From assembly GCF_020386635.1 (NCBI RefSeq), contig NZ_CP081942.1:2170001-2234000 (forward strand): 64,000 nt of DNA, given 5' to 3'. The notes beneath the pieces were generated by a model. It was not told the DNA's origin and ran no database searches. It worked only from the letters and a program-made list of their open reading frames with translations. The stretch comes from Pseudomonas sp. MM211. GTDB lineage: Bacteria; Pseudomonadota; Gammaproteobacteria; Pseudomonadales; Pseudomonadaceae. Within the stretch, counting starts at the first letter, position 1. Each line of letters starts with the position of its first letter. Below are positions 54,043-61,893 of this stretch, in pieces. The translations under genes and the position numbers were made by a program.

Positions 54043-54180
54043 GAACCAGCCTAAAGTCAGCTGCGCGTCGGCCCTGCGGCGTTAAAAACAGGCTCGGAAT
54101 GCTCATGTACAAAAGTACACTCCGCTTCCTCGCCTCTTTTTGCCTTGCAGGGCTCTAGCTCGCAAGACTTGAGGCCGGTT
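54043..54180. repeat. repeat element related to copy A (copy B)
   Basis: This gap after garD contains GCGGCGTTAAAAACAGGCTC (54076-54095), identical to the core of the element at 491-635, followed by a shared GAATGCTCAT-like tail and CCTCTTTTTGCCTTGC. The terminal arms are degenerate. Confidence 0.6.
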
Positions 54181-54272
54181 CGTTTTATAGCGCGATGATC
54201 ACTGCCGCGTTGCTTTCGCTTGCGCAGTGGCAGGTATCATCTGCTTCTCAGCCAGAATCAGAGGAGAGCTGC

Positions 54273-55205
54273 ATGAGTCGCCCCAACGTACTTCAGGTCG
54301 GTCGTTTCCCGAGCCGCTTCAACGAGCGTCTGCAGCGCGACTATCAACTGACCCGCCTTTGGGAACAGCCCAAGGATTTTCTCGCCGAGCACGGTGCCGA
54401 TATCGACATCGTGGTCACCTCGGCTCGCTACGGTTGCTCGGCCGAGCAACTGGCGCAGATGCCCAACCTGCGGGCCATCTGCAGTTTCGGTGTCGGCTAC
54501 GATTCGATTGCCGTCGATGACGCGAAAGCGCGGGGCATCCCCATCAGCACCACGCCGGACGTACTCAACGAATGTGTCGCCGATACGGCCATCGGCCTGC
54601 TCATCGACACCGCACGGCAGTTCTCCGCCTCCGATCAGCATGTGCGGCAGGGCAAATGGCTCAAGGGCCAGTACCCGCTGACCCGCAAGGTCAGTGGCAA
54701 GAAACTGGGCATCGTCGGCTTTGGCCGGATCGGCAAGGACATCGTCAAGCGTGCTGCCGGTTTCGACATGGAAATCCGCTACCACAATCGCCGTCCCGAT
54801 CCGACCACCGACTATGGCTACGAGGCCGATCTCAAGGCGCTGGCAGGCTGGGCCGATTTTCTGGTGCTGGCCTGTCCCGGTGGGGCGTCGACCCATCATC
54901 TGATCGATGCTGCAGTGCTCGAGGCGCTTGGGCCGCAAGGTATCGTCGTGAATATCGCCCGGGGCAGCGTGATCGATGAGCAGGCGCTGGTCGCTGCATT
55001 GCAGGCCGGTACCCTAGGTGGTGCAGGGCTGGACGTGTTCGAAGATGAGCCGCGAGTGCCCGACGTACTGTTCGAGATGCCCAACGTGGTGCTCTTACCC
55101 CACGTTGGCAGCGCCACCGAGGAAACCCGGCTGGCCATGGAGAACCTGGTGTTCGATAATCTCGATGCCTTTATAGAGCGTGGTGAGCTGGTCACTCCGC
55201 TCTGA
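54273..55205 (+). CDS. D-isomer 2-hydroxyacid dehydrogenase
   Basis: A 310-residue NAD(P)-dependent oxidoreductase. The Rossmann motif reads VGFGRIGKDIVKRAAGF, and the catalytic Arg, Glu and His lie in NIARGSVIDEQALV, DVFEDEPRVPD and LLPHVGSATEETR. CSFGVGYDSIAVDDAKARGI is typical of the glyoxylate/hydroxypyruvate reductase group. ATG 54273 follows GAGGAGAG. It may reduce a 2-keto acid linked to the uronate island, but this is uncertain. A repeat element separates it from garD. Confidence 0.9.
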   Translation: MSRPNVLQVGRFPSRFNERLQRDYQLTRLWEQPKDFLAEHGADIDIVVTSARYGCSAEQLAQMPNLRAICSFGVGYDSIAVDDAKARGIPISTTPDVLNECVADTAIGLLIDTARQFSASDQHVRQGKWLKGQYPLTRKVSGKKLGIVGFGRIGKDIVKRAAGFDMEIRYHNRRPDPTTDYGYEADLKALAGWADFLVLACPGGASTHHLIDAAVLEALGPQGIVVNIARGSVIDEQALVAALQAGTLGGAGLDVFEDEPRVPDVLFEMPNVVLLPHVGSATEETRLAMENLVFDNLDAFIERGELVTPL

Positions 55206-55288
55206 CCGAATAGGCGGGTCGCCTCGGCGGCCTCGCTTATACGCGCCGGGCCACAAGCCTGACCGCGGTTCTTACCCTTGAGCGTCAC

Positions 55289-55311
55289 CCGGTGCGCCAC
55301 AAGCGCACCGG
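55289..55311. terminator. hairpin between convergent genes
   Basis: A perfect 9-bp stem CCGGTGCGC / GCGCACCGG with a CACAA loop, between the dehydrogenase and the GntR gene; short U content only. Confidence 0.5.
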
Positions 55312-55314
55312 TTC

Positions 55315-55992
55315 TCAGGCTACCGTGGCTTCGCGCTGAGCGATGAATTCCATCATCTTCTGATTGCCATCGAGAATATCGGTGCAGATCGCCTGGCGCG
55401 CCGCAGCGCCGTCGCCTTTTTCCAGGGCGCGCAACACTTCCCAATGATGTTCGATGGCCATGCGTTCGTTGAAGTCGCCGTAGGCCAGGGCGATCAGTGG
55501 GCCGGTACGCATCCACAGGCTATCGAGCACGTCGCGCAGCAGCGGCATGCCGGCAATATCGGCCAGGGCAAAATGAAAAGCCTGATTGAGCTTCAGCGCA
55601 GCGACCAGTTCACCGCTGTGCACGGCGTGCAGGTTGTCGCGAATGTTGCTTTCGAGCACCTGCAGCTGCTCGGCCGTCACCTTGGCGGCTGCGGTTTCCG
55701 CCGCCAGGCCTTCAAGCGCCAGACGGATGCTGCGGATCTCGGCGTACTGCTCCTGGCTCAGTACCGGCACGCGAATATCTCGCGGCGTTTTGAGAACCAG
55801 GGCCTTTTCCTTGGCCAGTTGCAGAATGGCGTCGCGCACCGGTGTGACGCTGGTGCCCAACTGCTCGGCCAGGTCGCGGATGCGCAAGCGATCGTCAGGC
55901 CGAAAGCGGCCGGTGATCAGCGCTTCGCGCAGCAATGCATAAACGCCACTGCCCAGGTAGGCGTGGCTGAGACCATCGATGGGGTACTTCAT
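55315..55992 (-). CDS. GntR-family regulator (FCD domain)
   Basis: A 225-residue regulator. The winged helix lies at about 12-75 (FRPDDRLRIRDLAEQLGTSVTPVRDAILQLA-like), and the helical FCD domain at about 80-210 contains LNQAFHFALADIAGMP and the metal-ligand-like EHHWEVLRALEKGD. It lies 48 bp downstream of the SDR gene on the same strand, so the pair may be co-transcribed. Probable target: the SDR and the divergent binding-protein/kinase genes (inference). Confidence 0.9.
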   Translation of the reverse strand: MKYPIDGLSHAYLGSGVYALLREALITGRFRPDDRLRIRDLAEQLGTSVTPVRDAILQLAKEKALVLKTPRDIRVPVLSQEQYAEIRSIRLALEGLAAETAAAKVTAEQLQVLESNIRDNLHAVHSGELVAALKLNQAFHFALADIAGMPLLRDVLDSLWMRTGPLIALAYGDFNERMAIEHHWEVLRALEKGDGAAARQAICTDILDGNQKMMEFIAQREATVA

Positions 55993-56040
55993 GGCAGTGA
56001 CTTCCGGAGCGCGGGCGCGCGGATTCTACCGCGGCGAACG

Positions 56041-56775
56041 TCACACGTGCTGCCCGCCATTAACGTGAATTTCTGCGCCGTTGACGTAACCCGCGCCGGA
56101 GGTACACAGAAAATGCACCAGTGACGCCACCTCCTCGGGTTTGCCCAGGCGATGCATGGGAATGTCGCGTTCGACGATCAGCTCGGTGCCCGAGGACAGA
56201 ATCGAGGTGTCGATCTCACCGGGAGCGATGGCATTGACCCGCACGCCGTGGCAGCCGAACTCATGGGCCATCTCCCGGGTCAGGGCGGAGAGGGCGGCCT
56301 TGGACGCAGCGTAGGCCGAGCCCGCGAATGGGTGCACCCGTGAACCGGCGATGGAGGTGACGTTGATGATGCTGCCCTTGGCTGCCTTCAGCTCTTCGAA
56401 CAGGCCGCGGGCGAGCAGGGCCGTGGAGAACAGGTTGACGTTGAACACCTGGATCCAGGTCGCGTAGTCGCTGCCCAGCACGCCGAGGCGCTGGCCTTCG
56501 TCGCCCTTGGGCGACACGCCGGCATTGTTGACCAGTGCATCCAGGCGCCCGCCAAGCTTTTCGCGTATTAGCGGCAGGCTCTCCTCCAAGTGCTCGATGT
56601 CCTCCAGATCCAGGTGGATATGGTTGAGCTTGCCTTCCGCCCACGGGCATTCAGCCACCCAGTCATGCCGCGAGGCGGTGAACACCCGCCAACCGGCCGC
56701 GTTGAAATGCTTCACCGTGGCATGGCCGATGCCGCGGCTGGCGCCGGTCAGCAGCAGCGTTTTCTGATCGCTCAT
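56041..56775 (-). CDS. short-chain dehydrogenase/reductase
   Basis: A 244-residue classical SDR. NAD(P) motif TGASRGIG lies at 10-17, NNAG in LDALVNNAGVSPKG, catalytic Ser near INVTSIAGS, and YAASKAALSALTREMAHEF supplies the YxxxK pair; the C-terminal HVNGGQHV is standard. ATG 56775 follows GGGAGAT. Substrate unknown; the neighbourhood suggests an amino-alcohol or its aldehyde. Confidence 0.9.
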   Translation of the reverse strand: MSDQKTLLLTGASRGIGHATVKHFNAAGWRVFTASRHDWVAECPWAEGKLNHIHLDLEDIEHLEESLPLIREKLGGRLDALVNNAGVSPKGDEGQRLGVLGSDYATWIQVFNVNLFSTALLARGLFEELKAAKGSIINVTSIAGSRVHPFAGSAYAASKAALSALTREMAHEFGCHGVRVNAIAPGEIDTSILSSGTELIVERDIPMHRLGKPEEVASLVHFLCTSGAGYVNGAEIHVNGGQHV

Positions 56776-57064
56776 TGCGTATCTCCCGGAATAGAAGGCG
56801 TGCTCAGGCACAACTGCCTGGATGGATCATGGCTCAATTAAAAATATGATGCATCATAATTTTCTGAGTGCTTTAATGGCCCTGCCGTGCAAGCCAATAA
56901 CAACAATTAGATGGCCTGATGAACGTTGTCAGCCTCCCAGCGCTAGGCTCCCGCTCCACCCCCAGGTACCTAATGGTTCTTGTAGGTAAAGCATCGGTGT
57001 TCGTTTCTTGAAGCTGCCCTTACCCATCCAGAGCCTGAAGAGGCCCTGCCAGGAGCAACCCTCA

Positions 57065-58096
57065 ATGTTCAAGAAAACCGCATTACTGATCGCCATCACC
57101 TGCAGCGCCGCGACCTTGCAAGCGGCGGAAAAGCTCGCCGTGGTTTCCTTCGGCGGCGATAACAAGGTGGTTCAGGAAAAAGCCTTCTACAAACCCTTCG
57201 AAGAGCGCGAGAAGGTGCGTATCGAAGCCTCCGCGTACAACGGCGAGATGGCCAAGATCAAGGTCATGGCCGATACCGGTCAGGTCACCTGGGATGTCGT
57301 AGAAGTGGAGACCCCGGAACTGATCCGTGGTTGCAGTGAAGGGCTGTTCGAGCCGCTGAACTGGGCAAGCATCGGCAAGCGTGAGGATTTCATCCCGGAA
57401 GCGGTGAGCGAATGTGGCGCCGGCATTTTCATCTGGTCGACGGTGCTGACCTACGACAGCAGCAAGCTCAAGGGCACACCGACGGGATGGGCGGATTTCT
57501 GGGATGTGAAGACATTCCCCGGCAAGCGTGGCCTGCGCCGTGGCGCCAAGTTCACGCTCGAGTTCGCCCTGCTCGCCGATGGCGTGGCGCAGGCCGATCT
57601 CTACAAGGTGCTGGGCACCGACGAAGGTGTCGAGCGGGCGTTCCGCAAGCTCGATCAGATCAAGTCGAATATCCAGTGGTGGGAAGCCGGTGCGCAGCCA
57701 TTGCAGTGGCTGGCCGCCGGGGACGTGGTGATGACTTCGGCCTACAACGGTCGGGTTACCACCGCACAGAAGGAAGGCCGCGATTTCGTCATGCAGTGGA
57801 ACGGCAGCCTCTACGACCTTGATCACTGGGCGATCGTCAAAGGCAGCAAGAACAAGGAGCTGGCCGAGAAATTCATCGCAATGGCCAGCACGCCGGAACT
57901 GCAGAAAGTCTACGCCGAGGGCATTCCCTACGGCCCGACCAATATCCACACGACCGCGATGATCGATCCGGCGATCCAGAGCAGCCTGCCAACGGCGCCG
58001 CAGAACCTGAAGAACGCACGGGCCATGGATATCGAGTTCTGGATCGACCATGGCGAAGATCTGGAGCAGCGTTTCAACGCCTGGGCCAGCAAGTAA
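57065..58096 (+). CDS. ABC transporter substrate-binding protein (PotD/spermidine-putrescine type)
   Basis: A 343-residue periplasmic protein. The signal peptide MFKKTALLIAITCSAATLQA is cleaved before AEKLA. Features of the PotD-like fold: VVSFGGDNKVVQEKAFYKPF, TWDVVEVETPELIRGC, WADFWDVKTFPGKRGLRRG and WEAGAQPLQWLAAGDVVMTSAYNGR. The acidic and aromatic residues (D, E, W) typical of amine binding are present. No permease or ATPase gene is in the window, so it must use components encoded elsewhere. ATG 57065 follows AGGAG. Confidence 0.9.
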   Translation: MFKKTALLIAITCSAATLQAAEKLAVVSFGGDNKVVQEKAFYKPFEEREKVRIEASAYNGEMAKIKVMADTGQVTWDVVEVETPELIRGCSEGLFEPLNWASIGKREDFIPEAVSECGAGIFIWSTVLTYDSSKLKGTPTGWADFWDVKTFPGKRGLRRGAKFTLEFALLADGVAQADLYKVLGTDEGVERAFRKLDQIKSNIQWWEAGAQPLQWLAAGDVVMTSAYNGRVTTAQKEGRDFVMQWNGSLYDLDHWAIVKGSKNKELAEKFIAMASTPELQKVYAEGIPYGPTNIHTTAMIDPAIQSSLPTAPQNLKNARAMDIEFWIDHGEDLEQRFNAWASK

Positions 58097-58100
58097 ACGC

Positions 58101-58136
58101 GCGGTGCCCGGCCGCCTAGAAGCAGCCGGGCACCGC
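58101..58136 (+). other. intercistronic hairpin after the binding-protein gene
   Basis: Perfect 12-bp arms GCGGTGCCCGGC / GCCGGGCACCGC with a 12-nt loop and no U-run; probable stabiliser or attenuator before the kinase gene. Confidence 0.6.
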
Positions 58137-58167
58137 CAGTAAGCAGTCAATTGCGGAGTGTAAGGAT

Positions 58168-59235
58168 GTGTCGCTGAATACCCTGGTTGTGCATGATCCC
58201 TTGTTGCAGGCGCAGCCGGCCCGGGTCAGCCCGGTGCGGGCTGGCGCCATCGCCAGCGAATGCTTTGGCGTGCTGGGCGCGATCCGGCCGTTGGCCGGCG
58301 AGCGCGATCTGAATTTCCAGCTGTCTTGTGCGGACGGCTCATCCTACCTGCTGAAAATTTCCCATCCCCTGGAGAATCCCCAGGTGGTGGACTTCCAGAA
58401 TCAGGCCCTGCTGCATATCCAGCGGGCCGATCCCGAACTCCCCGTGCAGCGTGTATATGCAGCGCGGGACGGGCGCTATGCGGTCTCCGTCGATATCGAC
58501 GGGCAGCAGATGCTGGTGCGTCTGTTCTCCTTCGTCGAGGGCTTGCCGCTGCACCAGGTGGCACAGCGCAGTTCGGCGCTTCGTCATAACCTGGGCGAGG
58601 CCATGGCGCGGCTCGACCGCGCGCTGAGCGACTTTCACCATCCTGCCTCAAGCCATGAACTGCTGTGGGACATGCAGCAAGCCACACGGTTGCGGCCATT
58701 GCTGCAACACATCGATGACGGTGAACTGCGCGATCTGGTGACGCAGGCGCTGGATGCCTTCGAGGGCCAGGCACAGCCGCGTTACCCGCAGCTGCGTGCG
58801 CAGGTCATCCACAACGATCTCAACCCGCACAACGTCATCGTTGACCCCCTGCGTCCGGAGCGACTGCTCAACATCCTCGACTTCGGCGATATGGTGCATG
58901 CGCCGCTGATCAATGAAGTCGGCGTGGCAGCCGCCTATCAACTGGGCAGCGAGGGCGACGTGCTGGCGCCGGCGCTGACCTTCATCGCCGCTTATCACCG
59001 CCTCAATCCGCTACACGATGCCGAGCTGGATATTCTCGCCGAACTGATCGCCACGCGGCTGGTGATGACCATCAGCATTACCGCCTGGCGGGCCAGCCTG
59101 CATCCGGAAAATCGCGACTACATCCTGCGCAACGTTCGCCAGGCGAGTGCCAGTCTGCGTGGCCTGGCGGCCATCTCCAGCGATACGGCGCGCAATCGAA
59201 TTCATCAGGCCTGTCAGGGAGCGCTGCAGCCATGA
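58168..59235 (+). CDS. APH-family phosphotransferase (hydroxylysine-kinase-like)
   Basis: A 355-residue small-molecule kinase with the aminoglycoside phosphotransferase/choline kinase fold: ATP lysine K63 (YLLKISHP), catalytic loop HNDLNPHN at 215-222, and DFGD at 238-241. It resembles hydroxylysine kinase/homoserine-kinase II types. Its stop overlaps the next gene (a phospho-lyase-type PLP enzyme) by 4 bp, a pairing expected for phosphorylation then elimination of an amino alcohol. GTG 58168 is chosen, with GGAG 9 nt upstream. Confidence 0.85.
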   Translation: MSLNTLVVHDPLLQAQPARVSPVRAGAIASECFGVLGAIRPLAGERDLNFQLSCADGSSYLLKISHPLENPQVVDFQNQALLHIQRADPELPVQRVYAARDGRYAVSVDIDGQQMLVRLFSFVEGLPLHQVAQRSSALRHNLGEAMARLDRALSDFHHPASSHELLWDMQQATRLRPLLQHIDDGELRDLVTQALDAFEGQAQPRYPQLRAQVIHNDLNPHNVIVDPLRPERLLNILDFGDMVHAPLINEVGVAAAYQLGSEGDVLAPALTFIAAYHRLNPLHDAELDILAELIATRLVMTISITAWRASLHPENRDYILRNVRQASASLRGLAAISSDTARNRIHQACQGALQP

Positions 59236-60551
59236 GCATGATCAACGGTTTCGGCGCCGCCGATGCGGCACGTTTGAGCGACAGGGAAAAAAGCCTGATC
59301 GAGCGTCGTGAACGGCTGCTTGGCCCCGCCTACCGGCTGTTCTACGAGCGCCCGCTGCACACGGTGCGCGGCGAGGGCGTGTGGCTGTACGACGAGAACG
59401 GTCGCGCCTATCTGGACGCTTACAACAACGTTGCGTCCATTGGCCATTGCCATCCGCGGGTGGTACAGGCCATCGCCGAGCAGGCGGCGCGCCTGAATAC
59501 CCACACCCGCTATCTGCAGGAAGGCATTCTCGATTATGCCGAGAACCTGCTCGCCACCTTTCCCGCCGGCCTGCAGCAGGTGATGTTCACTTGCACCGGC
59601 AGCGAAGCCAACGACCTGGCCCTGCGCATCGCCCGCCATTACACCGGCGGCACCGGGGTGATCATCACCCGGTTCGCCTACCACGGCGTTACCGGCGATA
59701 TTTCCTCTCTGTCGCCGTCGCTCGGTGCGAGCATCCAGCTGCCCGCCCATGCGCGCAGCGTGCGCGCGCCGGACGCCTATCGTCTGGGTGCCGAGCAGGC
59801 GGGCAAGCTGTTCGCCGAGGACGTACGCGCCGCCATCGCCGATCTGCGCGCCAACGGCATCAAGCCTGCGGCACTGCTGATCGACGGTATCTTCGCCAGT
59901 GATGGCATCTTCCCAGGCCCTCAGGGCTGCATCAGCGAAGCAGTGGCCATCGCTCAGGCCGAAGGGCTGCTGTATATCGCCGATGAAGTGCAGTGCGGTT
60001 TTGCCCGTACCGGTGAACACATGTGGGGTTTTCAGCGGCATGCCGTGCAGCCCGATCTGGTCAGCCTCGGCAAACCGATGGGCAATGGCCAGCCGATCGC
60101 CGGCGTGGTGGTACGCCCTGAAGTGCTCGAGCCCTTCGGGCGCAGCATGCGCTACTTCAATACCTTCGGCGGCAACCCGGTGTCCTGCGCCGCCGGCCAG
60201 GCCGTGCTGGATGTGATTCGTGACGAAGGCCTGCAGCAGCGTTCGGCGCAGGTTGGCGGCTATCTGCTCGATGAGCTTGGCAAGCTGAGAGAGCGTCACG
60301 AGCTGATCGGCGATGTACGCGGCGCCGGGATGTTCCTCGGCGTCGAACTGGTGACCAACCGGGCAAGCAAAAAACCGGCGGCGGAGCAGACGCGGCGGGT
60401 GGTCAACGGCATGCGTGAGCGTGGTGTGCTGATCAGCGCGGCCGGGCCACTGGAGAACATCCTAAAGATTCGCCCACTGCTGGCCTTCGAGAAGGCGCAT
60501 GCGGATCTGCTGGTCTTTGCATTGGACGAGGCGTTACAGGCGCTGGCTTAG
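59232..60551 (+). CDS. class-III PLP enzyme (aminotransferase / phospho-lyase type)
   Basis: A 439-residue fold-type I PLP protein: YLDAYNNVASIGHCHPRVV, CTGSEANDLALRIAR (PLP phosphate cup, 121-135), D251 (IADEVQCGFARTG) and Schiff-base K281 (VSLGKPMGNG). The YNNVASIGHCHP and SLGKPMGNGQPIAG segments resemble ethanolamine-phosphate and 5-phosphohydroxylysine phospho-lyases (AGXT2L1/2-like) rather than ordinary transaminases. The translational overlap with a kinase supports phospho-lyase activity (inference). Confidence 0.85.
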   Translation: MSMINGFGAADAARLSDREKSLIERRERLLGPAYRLFYERPLHTVRGEGVWLYDENGRAYLDAYNNVASIGHCHPRVVQAIAEQAARLNTHTRYLQEGILDYAENLLATFPAGLQQVMFTCTGSEANDLALRIARHYTGGTGVIITRFAYHGVTGDISSLSPSLGASIQLPAHARSVRAPDAYRLGAEQAGKLFAEDVRAAIADLRANGIKPAALLIDGIFASDGIFPGPQGCISEAVAIAQAEGLLYIADEVQCGFARTGEHMWGFQRHAVQPDLVSLGKPMGNGQPIAGVVVRPEVLEPFGRSMRYFNTFGGNPVSCAAGQAVLDVIRDEGLQQRSAQVGGYLLDELGKLRERHELIGDVRGAGMFLGVELVTNRASKKPAAEQTRRVVNGMRERGVLISAAGPLENILKIRPLLAFEKAHADLLVFALDEALQALA

Positions 60552-60665
60552 CGCTCCAGGCAGGGCATTCGTCGCCTTCTCCGACCACTGCTGATCGCCC
60601 GGCTATAGTAGGGCTACATCGGAGCGCATGGGCGCTTCGAATGTGGACGATGAGTGGAGGAGGCG

Positions 60666-61112
60666 ATGAATACCATCACCCGGAACGCGGCGGATCACGC
60701 CAGCATCGAGCAGACGTTGAAGCACTGGAGCCAGGCCGTTACCGACAAGGATCTGCCACGTATCCGCGAACATTACTGCGCCGATGTGGTGGCTTTCGAT
60801 GCAGTAGGGCAATTGCAGTTCAAAGGGCGCGATGCCTATATGGCGCACTGGCAAGCCTGCATGGCCGCCTGCCCAGGCCCTACCTTGTTCGATGTGCAGC
60901 AGTTGCACATCGAGTTGGGGCAGGATTTGGGCTTTGGTTATTTCCTTTGCCACTGCGGGGGGATCAACGAGCAGGGTGAAATGCAGTCTTCATGGATGCG
61001 CGTCAGTCAGAGCTATCGTAAGCAGAACGATCACTGGCTGATCGCCCATGAGCATTTCTCCATCCCCTTCGACATGCTCACCGGGCAGACGGCTTTCGGT
61101 CTGCAGCCATAG
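60666..61112 (+). CDS. NTF2-like (SnoaL/YybH-type) protein
   Basis: A 148-residue cone-shaped alpha+beta protein. DKDLPRIREHYCADVVAFDAVG, QFKGRDAYMAHWQACMAACP and WMRVSQSYRKQNDHWLIAHEHFSIPF are typical of the DUF4440/SnoaL-like 3 group. Function unknown; such proteins may be hydrolases, isomerases or simple binders. ATG 60666 follows GGAGGAGG. It is 114 bp after the PLP gene and may be a separate unit. Confidence 0.85.
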   Translation: MNTITRNAADHASIEQTLKHWSQAVTDKDLPRIREHYCADVVAFDAVGQLQFKGRDAYMAHWQACMAACPGPTLFDVQQLHIELGQDLGFGYFLCHCGGINEQGEMQSSWMRVSQSYRKQNDHWLIAHEHFSIPFDMLTGQTAFGLQP

Positions 61113-61118
61113 GCGCAG

Positions 61119-61679
61119 TCAGGCGCCCGGTTTGCTGTCCAACGCCTTGCAACTGGCTGCGTAGTTCTGCCTACAGGCGCTCTGGAACAGGCGGCGGGCC
61201 TGGTTCGGGTCGCGTTCGACGCCCTGGACGCCACGCATATAAAGGTTGCCGAGAATGTGCTGAGCCATGGGGTTGCCGCTGCTGGCGGACTGGTTCAGGT
61301 ACTTGAGCATGGCTTGCGGGTTGCCGAACTCAGGGTTGTCGCGCCCGGTGTACAGGTAGGCGAGGCTGACGGCGGCTTCGGCATGGCCGCGGTCGGCTGC
61401 CTGTTTCCACCAGTATTCGGCCTGTTTGAGATCCTTCTGCGGATTGCCGACGAAGTAGAAGCTGCCGAGCTTGAACTGGCTGTCCAGGTCGCCGCGTTGC
61501 GCCATGCTGCTCAGGCGTTGGAAGTCGTCGTCACCTGCCTGCTGTTCAGGCGTCACTGCTGCGGCCGGATCCTGGGTGGCGGGCGGCTTGGCTGCATCTT
61601 CCCGGCTGGCGCAACCGGCCATCAGCAGGATGCCGAATGCCAGCAACAGAGGAGTGGTCAGGTGTGAAAGTCGGTTCAT
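61119..61679 (-). CDS. Sel1-repeat lipoprotein
   Basis: A 186-residue protein with an N-terminal lipoprotein signal (TTPLLLAFGILLMAGC, lipid Cys about residue 22), an Ala/Pro-rich linker and about three Sel1-like repeats (SQFKLGSFYFVGNPQKD, AEAAVSLAYLYTGRDNPEFG, MAQHILGNLYMRGVQGVERD). Sel1 repeats mediate protein contacts. Location: outer membrane or periplasm. Convergent with the NTF2-like gene. ATG 61679 follows GGAG. Confidence 0.88.
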   Translation of the reverse strand: MNRLSHLTTPLLLAFGILLMAGCASREDAAKPPATQDPAAAVTPEQQAGDDDFQRLSSMAQRGDLDSQFKLGSFYFVGNPQKDLKQAEYWWKQAADRGHAEAAVSLAYLYTGRDNPEFGNPQAMLKYLNQSASSGNPMAQHILGNLYMRGVQGVERDPNQARRLFQSACRQNYAASCKALDSKPGA

Positions 61680-61868
61680 TGCTTGGCTCCAGGGCAAGGA
61701 CGGGCTGTGCTCGGTGACCGATTCTGGTCACACAGCCGCCAGTGCTTCGATTGTTGTGGGGGGTTCGACCCGGTTGCAGCTCAACGGTTCGTTCATCTCG
61801 GTAAAAGTCGAACCGGCTTGGCGATGTGAAATTAATCGTGTATTTTTTCATGAAATATCTTTCGATAA

Positions 61869-61893
61869 TTTCATTTCATTTCATTTCATTTCA
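61869..61893 (+). repeat. (TTTCA)5 pentanucleotide tract ending in the start codon
   Basis: Five tandem TTTCA units; the last A is the A of the ATG start codon at 61893. The tract occupies the place of the ribosome-binding site. A second ATG at 61850 is out of frame by one base. Confidence 0.9.
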
